A program made the position numbers and the translations under genes. The notes under the pieces were generated by a model. The model made no database searches. It was not told the origin of the DNA and saw only the letters and a list, made by a program, of their open reading frames with translations. A DNA stretch of 64,000 bases, from positions 10,834,985 to 10,898,984 of the forward strand of contig NC_081146.1 of the NCBI RefSeq assembly GCF_958295425.1, given 5' to 3'. Positions 11,738 through 25,421 of the stretch are shown here, in pieces; position 1 is the stretch's first letter; each line of letters starts with the position of its first letter. The stretch is from Solea solea (taxonomy: Eukaryota > Chordata > Actinopteri > Pleuronectiformes > Soleidae).

Positions 11738-14700
11738 ATGGCTGATAAGGGCCCACTTTTAACTTCATGTGTCATTTTCTACCTGTCGATCGGCGCCGCG
11801 ATATTCCAGATTCTCGAGGAGCCAAACTGGATGTCCGCCAGAGACAAATACATCCTCCAGAGAGAAAACTTATTAAACAAGTTTTCCTGCTTGACCAAAG
11901 AGGATCTGGATGAGATCCTGGAGGTATGATCCCCACCTGTTTTTCGTTTTTTTATATATATCTATATTATGACCTTCTAACACTGTAGCTGTTAAAAAAA
12001 AGTTAGATTTGTATTGATGCATAAAATAGATTGAGCCACCAGAGCCCGCATCAAAGTTGAAAGTAATAAACTAAAAATCTAGACTACAGCGTTAAACTAT
12101 AGACTATAGTGTATTTTATTGTTCATAACATTGTTCATTGGATTCTACACTACAATGTCGCGCTTCTATAGTTTAAAACTGGAAGTCGGTTCAGGTCGCC
12201 TTTACGCGTCAGGACACTTCAGGACTTGTTTTTCCTGATCAGGAACAAACTGCCACGAGCGTTTCTACTTCTGCTGAGGTGGATCAGGTGACAATGAAGC
12301 AGCTCAATGGTTCCTCACTGTACAGCGCACGAGAAAGTTTGAAGCATTTCTAATTTTTTAATCGACACGCACGAGCAGCAGTGCGCCATAGGCGCGAGTG
12401 GGTGTGTGTGTGTATTTCTCCAGACCTTCATACCACAAGGTACATCGTCAAAAGACTGCATGTTTGCATAAGGTGTGTCCAGGTGTGTCTACATGCAGGG
12501 CCGTTTCTAGCTTTGTGGGGGCCCTATGCAAGATGCTGTTTGGGGGGCCCTAGTTGTTTTTTTTATTATTCCTAGCCCTCTAGATCAGGGGCGAGCAATT
12601 GGTGGCCGATGGGCCAAAACTGGCCCGCCAGCATCAGTGTCTGGCCCAGCAGATGATTTAACAAATCTGATCTTAAATTATTTGCTTATCTTCAAATGAA
12701 CATGATATTTTGGCCCAATATTTGATAGCTTACAAAAGAATTGGCCCTTGACTCGACCGCATTTACTTGCCGATCCCTGGTGCAGATAGTGTCGTCTGAT
12801 CAAGAGGGGGCCAATCTAGAGAGGAAAAAAAAAATGGGTGAAAAACAGCGTAAAAATCACGTGGACGTGGACTCACTGTGTTTACCCATCAGATCGTGTC
12901 GGAGGCTGCGGGTGAAGGTGTGACCATCACTGGTGACAAATATCACAACTCCTGGGACTGGGCCAACTCTGTCATTTTTGCTGCCACCATTGTCACCACC
13001 ATAGGTTTGTAAGAGCTGCTGTATTTGGCACCAATTGATTTTATTAACACGTGAAACAACAGCACTAATTGAATAATATTAGTTCAATCATTTAGGTCAT
13101 TAGATAATGTAAATCTGTTGGTGCTGTTCTCTCGTCATCCACAGGTTATGGAAACGTTGCCCCAAAGACTAAAGGTGGCCGTGTGTTCTGCATCCTGTAT
13201 GGTCTGTGTGGGATCCCACTGTGTCTGGTATGGATTAGTGAACTGGGATCATTCTTTGGGGACAGGGCTAAGCGTCTGTCCCAGGTTCTGCTCCGTAGAA
13301 ATATTTCAGTGGTAAGAAAAGACTGAATGCTGTGTTTAAATGGCAAAGTTTTCAAACATGAAGTTGTAATCCCACCTACATATTTTGGTGTTTGTGTTTC
13401 CTTTCTTCTTTCTGACAGAAAAAGGTCCAATTCATCTGCACGGCTTTGTTCCTTTTATGGGGGCTGTTTGTGCACCTAGTGATCCCCCCGTTTGTTTTCA
13501 TGTCTCTGGAAGGATGGAGTTACCTGGAAGGCATCTACTTTTCTTTCATCACTCTCACAACGGTTGGTTTTGGGGATTATGTGGCAGGTAGGTTTATTCA
13601 TGGTGTTTTTCATCCATACCAGCGGGCATACCAGGTTTGATAATGTTAAGATTCCTGGGGGCCAATGCTCCCTTCATACCTTTTTTTAACAGTAAATGTT
13701 ACATACAAAGGCACTGTTTTATAATATTTTAATTTCATTGCGACAATTATCATTTTTGAAATGGCAATGTAATGAAATCTAAGCCACGTAGGAGTGAACA
13801 AATGAAAAAAAACAAATCTGCCTTTCTTTTACATCTGGAGTCAGATATCATACTGGAACTGCCTGTCACAGCTGGGTTGCAAACTCAGGACTCTAGTTTC
13901 AAAACGCAACTCCTTACCAGCCGAGCTAATGGGGGTGACATGAGTCTGTCTGTTTGGTCTGGGCACACACACTTGGCAGGGCTCAATCTGAGGGGCCGAA
14001 TCAACGGTTGTCTTTCAAATTCCCTCTGCACGCAATAGGATAGCGCTACAATCAATCAGAGCAATGAAGAAGGTGACGTAGTCAGAGCGATGGAAAAGAG
14101 TCTATGGACAAGTGTTCCACGTATGGTGTGTTGTGGAAAAGTTTGATGGAGAGATTCCTTTAAGCCAACAAATGTTATGGTAATGGAGCCCAATGACTGC
14201 CGTTTTTGCGCAAAGAATATGAGACTTGCGGGCGTGTTTGTACATTCAAAAAAAACAGAAGAAACCCCAAAGTATTGCTAAGAGATTACTGCATGTTGGC
14301 GTGGCGGTAGAGAAACCTTCACCCTTTTACTGAGTCGTGAACGTGATTTGCCAGTGTACTGGAGATGGATGGACGAAAAGAACAAGGAAGCCTCCGCAGT
14401 AGAAACCACGACAGGTCGTTTCAGATAAACGAGCTCGTGAGCCTATACTCCGAGAGCTAATATTCACCGCAGCATCACCGATGTACAGTATGTTAGTTGT
14501 ATTTACATGCATTACATGTAGCAGAGACCGTCAGGGACTACACGCGGTCGCAACTCTGTCGTCATTATGTTAAGCCCGCCCACCGACTCTATACACAACG
14601 CTTTTTAGCTAACGAGAAGTGTGTAGACGAAACCCTGGCTGCAAATTAAATTTAAATTTGCTACCGCTAGGATACGTATAGATTTCCATTAATAATACAT

Positions 14701-15507
14701 TATAAAACCGAGAGCCGTACAAAATCTTTGGACATGCCTGATCTATACATAATGTTGTTGTTTTTTGGCACAATTTGTCTGGTTCTTTGTTATGAAAGTC
14801 ATAACAGTGCTTCTACTTCCATTCCAGGTGTAAATCCCAACATGGAATACCCCCCTCTGTACAGAGTATTTGCAGAGATATGGATCTACATGGGTCTGGC
14901 CTGGCTGTCTCTTTTCTTCAGCTGGAATGTCCACATGGTAGTGAAAGCTCACGAAGTGTTTAGGAAAAGGAGACACAGACACAGACAGTTAAATGATGAG
15001 CAGCCCCTACAAGAAGGAGGAAACAAGGAATTTCCTAATATCAAGCAGTCCGTTATTGACATCTTCAACTTCCTGTCTGAGCAGGAGGACGGCGACTACA
15101 GCACCGTCATCAAAGAGATTGGCATCATGGCAAAACATAAAAAGCCTGTTGACAAAATAAATCGCTCTCAGAGTTGCAACGACTTGGACATCCTGACCCT
15201 GGATCATTCACCTGGACAGAAGAACATAACCAGTGTCTTTGACCTGTTCAAGAACCCACAGGCCGGCGAGAACAAAGCGGATCAAAGGAAGCAAAAGAGC
15301 ACAAGAGCAGAATTCACGAGGACAGATAACTTGAAGAGCAAGGACAGCGGTGCATCCGAGTCAGAAAATGGCGGCATTGTCGTCACTGTGCCTGTCAAAG
15401 ATGCTGCAGAAGAACAAAGTGTGCAGCATCCTGACGGAGGAGAGACTAGGTTTAAAATACTCAAGGTAAATGAAAATGTGTTAACAGACCAGGATGAAAA
15501 GGGTTAA
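11738..15507 (+). CDS. kcnk5: Two-pore-domain K+ channel, TASK-2-like (KCNK5)
   Basis: Background K+ channel subunit of the plasma membrane; TASK-2 dimers set resting potential and respond to pH. Coding exons: 11738-11923, 12893-13004, 13145-13311, 13419-13587 and 14828-15507 (437 aa; human KCNK5 is 499). All junctions are GT-AG and the phases agree. The N-terminus MADKGPLLTS, the first filter TIGYGN (about 99-104) and the second filter TVGFGD identify the family, and residues align with human KCNK5 without gaps to at least position 245. Arg224, the external pH sensor of TASK-2, is present. Lys245, the internal pH sensor, is Asn here, and the glycosylated Asn77 is Asp. The long hydrophilic C-tail (from about 255) is diverged. 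A polyadenylation signal lies at 15886. The gene could be either of the two teleost kcnk5 copies; I cannot tell which. Confidence 0.93.
12584..12781. mobile_element. hAT-like MITE in kcnk5 intron 1
   Basis: Begins CAGGGGCGAGCAA and ends with a roughly inverse TTGCCGATCCCTGG. The interior carries GGCCCGCCA and CTGGCCCAGCAG words seen in widespread hAT-type elements of vertebrates. The termini are imperfect and there is no coding capacity. Confidence 0.5.
13868..13938 (-). repeat. tRNA-like sequence, probable SINE head
   Basis: On the minus strand TAGCTCGGCTGG fits an RNA polymerase III A box and GAGTTTGCAACCC fits a weakened B box at tRNA spacing, within kcnk5 intron 4. Several stem pairs are mismatched, so this is more likely a tRNA-derived SINE head or a dead tRNA copy than a working tRNA gene. 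Confidence 0.4.
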
Positions 15508-17002
15508 ATCTTCCTTTCGAAATGGTTCTTCAAATTTACAAACACTGTGGAGGCAGTTAGAGGAAAGGGGTAGTTGTTTTTAAAATCATACTAAAACTGT
15601 CAAGAATTAAGGAAATTGCTTTATATCAATTTATGCAAATCAAGGCTGGGCTGTCAAACAGTTTCCTAGCAGGGCAGACTCAGGATTTTATTTATGATTA
15701 CTGTTTGTGTCTATGACTTGGTTTTGCCCTTTTACTTGGTATTTCTAGTATGACATTGTTTTACTGTAGACTGTCTCCTTGTAAAACGGATGCATCATGA
15801 ATACTGTTCAAGGGGCGATAACCGACTGTGATTAAAAAGATTTGAATAGTGATCCACCTTCTGAAATGAGCATCAGTGTAACAGCAATAAAGTAAAAATC
15901 CATGAATCCATAAAATCAGACTACTTGTGTATGCAACTGAATACATCTGTGATGTAAGAGAAATGAACAATTTAGTTAAAGAAATTTCCAGAAATGTCTC
16001 CAACATGTATTTTCTTTTCCATATTTTCATATTTTAGCTTGTTTGTGCAAAACAACATAAATTCACTGTTGTGTTGGCATGGATGGAAGCCAAACAATGC
16101 CAAACAGAGTTTGAACCTTCTCCCCAAGTTCAAACAGATATCATAATATTGGGCAAAAAGTATATATATATATATATACAGTATATATATATATATTTTT
16201 TTAGAAACACATCCATATGTATATATGTATATATATATATTATCCTGCGTACTGTAGCTTTAAAGAATTAGCTTTTGTGATACAAAGCGAAACAGCAACA
16301 GCTTGTTTTTGTTTTTTTTTTACAAATGTTATTGTATTATAGCCCTTATTTCAAAGTGTTTCATGTATGTGCTTAATTCAGTGTCTTGACTGTTTTACGC
16401 AGGGATGATTAACCACCTGGCATCATCAGTGAATGCTTCTTTTGAGGAGCAAACTGAAAATGTTGGAGTGTTTTTATCAGTCTAAATAATTCTCAACCAC
16501 ACCTCCTAACTAATTTCATTGATAAGACAACAGCTATGCTAAAACTCCACTCCACTGAATTGTTGAAGTCCTGGGCATACTCCCAATGACCACACTGCAC
16601 CGTCCACTTTTTATTGTTTTAACTTATGTGTTTGTATTATATGTAAGGTGACCTTGAGTGTCAAGAAAGGTCCAATAAAATGTATTACTATTAGTCGAGC
16701 GTTGTGAATGTTTAATGAAAATATATTGTGTATGTTAATATTCATGACTTAGATAAAGAACAAACACCACAGTTTATGTCAAATGAATGCACAAAAAAAG
16801 GAAATTCCAAAGGGTCCACATTAAAAATAGTAGAGAAAAACTCCTGAAGAGTAATATCTTTAATCTTTGTATCGATGAACCACTTTGGTTTCATCAATGG
16901 AGAAAAAATTCTTACATTGATACAATAAAAACATTATTAAAGGTTATAATATTTACCTTCACAGTGGCCACATATAGAGAGATCTGCCAAATAAAGTGTT
17001 GG
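15508..17002. other. kcnk5 3' UTR and repeat-rich spacer
   Basis: The first 400 bases are the probable 3' UTR of kcnk5, ending after AATAAA at 15886. Beyond it lie AT microsatellites (16160-16240), the first copy of a local duplication (16035-16385) and a LINE-like tail near 16630-16685. No gene is seen. Confidence 0.5.
16035..16385. repeat. Tandem segmental duplication, copy 1
   Basis: Shares long near-identical words with 17488-17960, for example TGTGCAAAACAACATAAA at the start and TACAAAGCGAAACAGCAACA near the end. Copy 1 lacks about 100 internal bases that copy 2 keeps. Confidence 0.85.
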
Positions 17003-17425
17003 GAATGACAAATGTGGCAGGTCTCCATCTCAAATACTCACAGCACTGATAAAGACGAGTCTGTCCCCAACGACTGTTATATCCTCTGAACCATTATCTG
17101 AAAGCACGCAGCAGCAAAGCGGTTAGTTTTAATGCCAGACGGTTTATTTGAGATTTTTTTGGTTGTAGTTGGTGAGTAGTTACTTACTCAGGTGTTACCG
17201 AGCCACATATTCGGGATTATAGAAAGGTAACAAAATATCCAAAATAACCACTGTTACACCAAGGTATCCATAAAATCATATTATTAGGTGTCTTAGTATG
17301 TGCCCACATTTGATGGTGAACAGCTATACACCATATGTCAACCAAAGTCATCTAAAATACTTTGAAAACCCATTAGTTTTTTACACACAAAAGACAACTT
17401 GTCGAAGGAATTAGTCAACTCTTGT
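17003..17425 (-). pseudogene. Paraoxonase exon 3/exon 2 fragment
   Basis: Minus-strand copy of part of the paraoxonase gene. An exon-3-like block at 17042-17097 has the same length as the exon in the intact gene (56 bases) and keeps both splice sites. The start of exon 2 follows at 17188 but breaks off near 17214. From there the sequence continues with the flank found at 25785-26010 next to the larger broken copy. It is therefore a deletion derivative of that copy rather than an independent gene. Confidence 0.75.
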
Positions 17426-17487
17426 TCATAACTTTGCTGCATAGAGGGTGTAGAACCACAACAGGGTTGTGACAGGAGGATAATTTA

Positions 17488-17960
17488 GCTCGTTTGTGCA
17501 AAACAACATAAAATTGCTGTTGTTTTGGCATGGGTGAAAGCCAAACAGTGCATCCTCTGCTGCAAGAACTTGGTTATTACTTCCAACAGTCTGAGTGCTT
17601 CTAGGCAGTATATTTTGATCTCAAATGTGGTTATAAATTGAGTGTGAACATTCTGCCCAACTTCAAACAAATATCGTAATATTGGGTCAAAAGTGACATC
17701 TCAAAACATTCACGTTATTACCACCTGGGAATATATATATATACACACATACAGTATATATGTATATACATACATACCCACACACACACACACACATACA
17801 TACATACATATACATACACACACACACATATTATCCTGTGTACTGTAGCTTTAAAGAATTAGCTAATGTGATACAAAGCGAAACAGCAACAGCTTTTTTT
17901 TTTACACATTTTATTGTAATATAGCCCTTATTTCACAGTGTTTCATGTATGTTGTTAATA
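17488..17960. repeat. Tandem segmental duplication, copy 2
   Basis: Second copy of 16035-16385, interrupted by a TA/CA microsatellite patch at 17730-17835. It probably provides the 3' UTR end of the neighbouring paraoxonase gene: TTTATT near 17905 is AATAAA on the minus strand. Confidence 0.8.
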
Positions 17961-18175
17961 CATGGGTCAGGTGAAGAAACACATCCACTTTCTTGCAGCT
18001 TCGACCACGCGTTATTTATGCACAATTAGACTCCAGTCAAGAGTCTACAAGTCATACAATTTCTTAAATCATGCTTCATTATCTTCCCGTCTGGGTGAGA
18101 GCCTTACACAGTGTTAATCCTTGATTTCATCTTTTAATTGAACTTCAGTCCATTTAAAGATAAAAGAGTCATTGT

Positions 18176-20926
<2,751 letters not shown>

Positions 20927-21620
20927 TTGGAAACGATTTACCTAAAGGCAAAAGTTTAGCTTATGTCCCCCCAACTACCGTAGCCGAGGAGGTTCACGCG
21001 CCACTAACGTTGCCTTCATGACCGTCGGAAACACCAGAAAGTAATAACGCCTACTTAAAGGCGTATCTGCAGCAGAATGTGTGCGTTTTTAATTTTGAAA
21101 ACGCAGAATGATGCACACACACACGCACACACAGTTTCCAGATTTATTTAATAATTATTCAATATCCAATTGTCCGATATGTATATCTCTTATAGCAAAT
21201 AGAGTAACGCAAAATCAAATTAAATGTATTACATTACACCTGCAGGACAATATACATTGTATTGACTGATGATTAACCACCTTGCAGCTTTGATGAACAT
21301 CTATAACAGCCCTGGTCTGATGTCACGACATAAAACCTTTTGTACACAAGCTATGGACGTGGTCTGTTCTACACAGACCTCTGTGCATGTGTAATGGCAG
21401 GACTCCATCAGGTGGATTTGTAAACTTTTGTCTGATTTTCTGTGGCTTTCATGTTTTCCGAAGAGAATAATTACTAAGGCATGAAATGGTCAAAGGGCGT
21501 CACGTGCAACCTCATGTTTGAACAGGTCTGACAGAAAAATGTGAACTCTGTTTTGTGGTTCATTTATTTTATTCACATTCCTCTTTCATGTTTTTCAAAA
21601 ACATATGGAAATGTTTACAC
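20927..21620. other. Upstream region of the paraoxonase gene
   Basis: Contains the presumed promoter of the minus-strand paraoxonase gene. The segment near 20990-21040 (GCGCCACTAACGTTGCC) recurs in expanded form beside the broken copy at 25512-25626. No other gene is seen. Confidence 0.4.
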
Positions 21621-21930
21621 TCACTGGTCACTTTATTGGGTACACCTGCTCTACTGCTTAATACAAATATTTATGCGGCCAATCATCATGGCAGCAACTT
21701 ATTGTCGTGTTGGTGTCAGACAGGCTGGACTGAGTATTTCAGAAGCTGCTGATCTTCTAGGGTTCTTATACAAGACTATCTCTGTACTCTTTACAGAGAA
21801 TGGTCCAAAAACAGTGAATACATTCTGTGAATGGCAGTTCTCTGGGCAAAAAATGCTATGTTGATGCTAGAGGTCAAAGGAGAATGACCAGACTGGTTCC
21901 AGATGATAGAAAGGCAACAGTAATAAAGTA
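21621..21930 (+). mobile_element. Tc1/mariner-like transposon relic
   Basis: Begins with CACTGGTCACTTTATTGGGT, like the termini of a widespread fish Tc1-like element. It then keeps broken transposase text in shifting frames: a helix-turn-helix-like VRQAGLSISEAADLLGF and, after a frameshift, DARGQRRMTRLVPDDRKATV. Stops and frameshifts make it non-functional. The right end is lost; 21931-22350 has no recognisable content. Confidence 0.7.
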
Positions 21931-22351
21931 TGCTTATACATTGATGCCTCCAAAATTAAGACTTGTGCATAATGTATCCACAACCAATGGTTATACACCA
22001 ACTTTCTTCACACTTACCAGAAAACAAGTTGTTTTGGACACACCATCATGATGATCATAGAATGTATGTGGATCCATGGTTCTCAAATTGACCTCCAAAC
22101 TGTTCAGGAAGAATTTTCAACCACCCTCATTTGTAGGACCACTTCAGCTCAGCCATGTTCTTGGTGTTCATGTCTGATGTGAACTGCATGTCTGAGGTCA
22201 TTCTTTCTGGTTAAGGTCTGCGGTGTGACTCAGACACTTCAAAAGGTGTGCTTTCTTATGTTGAAGCCATTCTGAAGTGGATTTATTTAGCATTTTTGGT
22301 CACTTTCTCACCCAGCTTCTATCAAGCTTCGACTAGCGGACAGACACCCTT

Positions 22352-23662
22352 AGACTTAGACTTAGACTTCCTTTTATTGTCATTGCACAGAAAACACAGC
22401 AGTGAAAACTGGCAACGAAATTACGTTGCTTGGCAAGCAGATAAAAAACCAACACATAGCATTGAATTGAGGTAGATTATTGTGTACTGTGATTAGTAAA
22501 ATAAATAAATAAGTGTTTTTGTATATAAATATATATAAAAGTAGTGCAAAATATTGCACAGATTGTGTGTGTGTGTGGGGGGGGGGGGGGGGGGGGGTAT
22601 TTGGAATTTAGTAGTCTGATGGCCAGCGGAAAGTAACTATTTTTGAGTCTGTTTGTTCTGCAGCGGATGCTGCGGAACCTCCTGCCAGATGCCAGCAGGG
22701 AGAACAGTCCATGGTGGGGGTGGGTGTGATCAGTGAGGATCTGGTGAGCCCTTGTTAGGCAGCGCTTGTGTGCAATGTCCTGGATGGGTGGGAGTGGAGT
22801 CCCAATGATCTTCTCCGCTGATCTCACCACCCTCTGCAGAGACTTCCAGTCGGAGGCCTTGTAGCTCCCAAACCAGACGGAGATGCCACTGGTCAGCAGG
22901 CTCTCGATGGTCCCTCTGTAGAAGGTGGAGAGGATGGGAGGGGGGAGAGACACCCTTCTCATCCGTCGCAGGAAGTGTAGGCGCTGCTGGGCTTTCTTCA
23001 CCAGGGAGGTGGTGTGAAGTGTGCAGCTGAGGTTGTCTGTGATGTGAACTCCCAGGAACTTGGTACTGCTGACGACCTCCACCGCTGTGCCATTGATGAG
23101 AAGTGGTGTATGGCTGGGACGGGATCTTCTGAAGTCGACGATGATCTCTTCTGTCTTGTCAACATTCAGGAGCAGGTTGTTCACCCTGCACCAGTCCACC
23201 AGATGTCGCACTTCCTCTCTGTAGGCCAGTTTGTTGTTGTCCTGAATGAGGCCCACAACTGTTGTGTCGTCCGCATATTTTAGGATGTGGTTGGTGTTGT
23301 ACCTGGGACGACAGTCGTGGGTCATCAGGGTGAACAACAGGGGACTCAGGACGCAGCCCTGTGGGGAACCGGTGCTCAGGGAGATGACACTTGAGGTATT
23401 GTTACCCACACGGACAGACTGGGTTCTGTCGGTGAGGAAGTCCAGCAGCCAGTTGCACAGGGGGGTGTTGAGGCCCAGTGGGCCCAGTTTGTGTACCAGG
23501 TCCTGGGGGATGATCGTGCTGAATGCTGAGCTGAAGTCCAGAAACAGCATCCGCACGTGGGTGTTCTTGTCCTCCAGGTGCTCCAGGCTCAGATGGAGAG
23601 CAGTGGAGATGGCGTCCTCAGTGGAGCGGTTAGGTTGGTACGCAAACTGGAGCGGGTCGTAT
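22352..23662 (-). mobile_element. 5'-truncated L2/CR1-type non-LTR retrotransposon
   Basis: A minus-strand frame of about 390 codons carries the C-terminal two thirds of a reverse transcriptase: motif A ([11 protein letters not shown]), motif B ([10 protein letters not shown]) and motif C (YADDTT), followed by the thumb and tail typical of jockey/L2/CR1-clade elements. The apurinic endonuclease and the RT fingers are missing, as expected of a 5' truncation. The 3' end near 22352-22372 is a short TTAGAC tandem repeat next to TTTATTGTCATTGC. It has landed between the broken paraoxonase copy and the Tc1 relic. The frame is nearly intact, so the insertion is fairly young. Confidence 0.88.
22577..22597. 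repeat. 21-base poly-G run
   Basis: A GT repeat runs into 21 consecutive G residues inside the retrotransposon 3' region. On the minus strand it encodes a run of prolines. Confidence 0.9.
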
Positions 23663-23742
23663 AAATATATATTTATAAATATATATAACAGAGTGTGTTG
23701 TTTTAGATGGGGGTACAGTTTAAATTTGTCACCATACTGCAC

Positions 23743-25421
23743 CTGTAGAGAAGTTCAGGCTTTATTGTGTTCAGATGCACCAGGGAGTGATCGTCCTCAA
23801 CAGATCTAAAGACCTCTATTTGGCTTTTTTGCTGAGGACAGTTGACAACAAAGATGTATATCTCGTCATCTGATTGGGAAACAAGGATAGCATTTTTATG
23901 AAAGTGAAATTAACTGATTGCATACATACAGACACAGCCCAGGTGTAATAATCTCAGCATCTCCTTATGGGCCCAGAGGTTACTCACTAAAACTGAAGGA
24001 CAACAGGTTTGTCCACATAACTCTACAGGCACACACAAGCCAAACACAAATGTGAAAAATCCTCATCACTAACCATTCAATCAGATGTAGTGAAAATTAA
24101 CAGAGAAGAGTTTTCCTGCCACAACGGAGACTGGTAGCCCAGGATACTTCAGACTTCAGATACTTCAGGATACTTTGAGGATAGTTAAATACATGTGTTA
24201 AACATTTTATCTATGTAGAATGAAACATGATTAATGTACTTTGGACAACAAAGTTGTAATAGATGTAATATTTTTACAATCTGTCATTGTCACTTTGTCT
24301 GCCTTGTAGCTCATCTCTACTTTCATCATAATTCTCCACTGCTGTGTCTCTGTTGTTGCTCAGAACTGGCCCACCTTTTACTCCACTTGCTGATGAAACT
24401 ACATATATATTATCCAAGTAAAACAGATGTTGGGCTTAGTATGTATGTGTCTTTTGGTTGCGAGGGATCCTCAAACTAACTGGCAATGCATGAGAGCCAA
24501 GACAAAGAAGGGGGATGCTGTTATTCTGACTATGACAAATTTGATTCCATACAATTTAATAGTAATATGTGAACATGTATTTTTAAATCCCTTTCCTAAT
24601 GTAAATGTACAGTCCAGTAAATTGTGCCATAGCTCTATATAAGCTAGTGCGTATTGAATAAGTTTCCTTTATCTAAAAAGAGTGTCTCTTTTGGGTCAGT
24701 TTTGCTGGTCCCAAGACCAGATAAGGAGGTTTAGAACTGTGAACCCCCCTATTTAGGGTGGGTTTGTTTTTACTCATTTTGTATACTTTTGTCTATTCCT
24801 CTCTCCATTACATACACAAAAATTAGGTGATGATATTTAGGGACATCTAGTGACTTTTAGGACAGCCAATAACTACTTTCTTTACTGAGGAGCTGGTAAC
24901 ACAGAGAGCCTAGATGAAGCTCTACTGATCAATGATCCTAAAATAATCCTGCCGACAGTACCTTTAAATGGCTTTACCTGAACTGATAGGACTGATTACC
25001 GATTACTAATTGTAATAAATCTGCTATTTATTGTATTGTGAGTTTATTTAACATTTGACAAATGTGGCAGGTCTCCATCTCAAATACTCACAGTGCTGAT
25101 AAAGAGTCCTTCCCCAACGACTGTTAGAATCTCCGAGCCATTATCTGAAAGTACGCAGCAGCAGCAAAGGGGTTAGTTTTAATGCCTGAGTGTTTATTTG
25201 AGATGTGTTTTGTTGTAGTCGGTGAGTAGTTACTTACTTGGGTGTTTCCGAGCCATGTACACAGTTGGGCAGGTGATTCTTGGCCGGTTTCCTGGAGGCA
25301 AGAGGCATTGCCCTGTATTGTTTTCAACACACAACATAACTTTTCCTACTTCAAGGAAAACAAAAATTCCTAACAGCGCTGATAGGTACATTACCAAATG
25401 GATTAACAGTAGCCTTTCCAT
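23743..25421 (-). pseudogene. Broken paraoxonase copy (exons 1-5 only)
   Basis: Second paraoxonase copy in the same orientation. It has an exon-1-like start at 25421 (MERLLLIHLV), exon 2 near 25246-25315 with a damaged acceptor region, exon 3 at 25092-25144 (3 bases shorter), only scraps of exon 4 near 24115-24170, and a full-length exon 5 at 23743-23869. Exons 6-9 are absent and the retrotransposon begins about 80 bases beyond exon 5. The exon-5 His (VNHP in the intact gene) reads VNCP and the Glu-Asp calcium ligands of exon 3 read Glu-Ile. Loss of more than half the enzyme plus catalytic changes marks a pseudogene. Confidence 0.85.
24515..24610 (+). repeat. Perfect inverted duplicate, copy 1
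   Basis: About 96 bases identical to the reverse complement of 27061-27156, which lies in the last intron of csnk2a1. Identity stops abruptly at both ends. Confidence 0.9.

Noticed and set aside
13868..13938. Working tRNA gene
   Set aside because: A and B boxes are recognisable but several stem pairs are broken and the B box is weak; treated as a SINE head.
23246..23809. Plus-strand 187-codon frame
   Set aside because: Antisense shadow of the reverse transcriptase.
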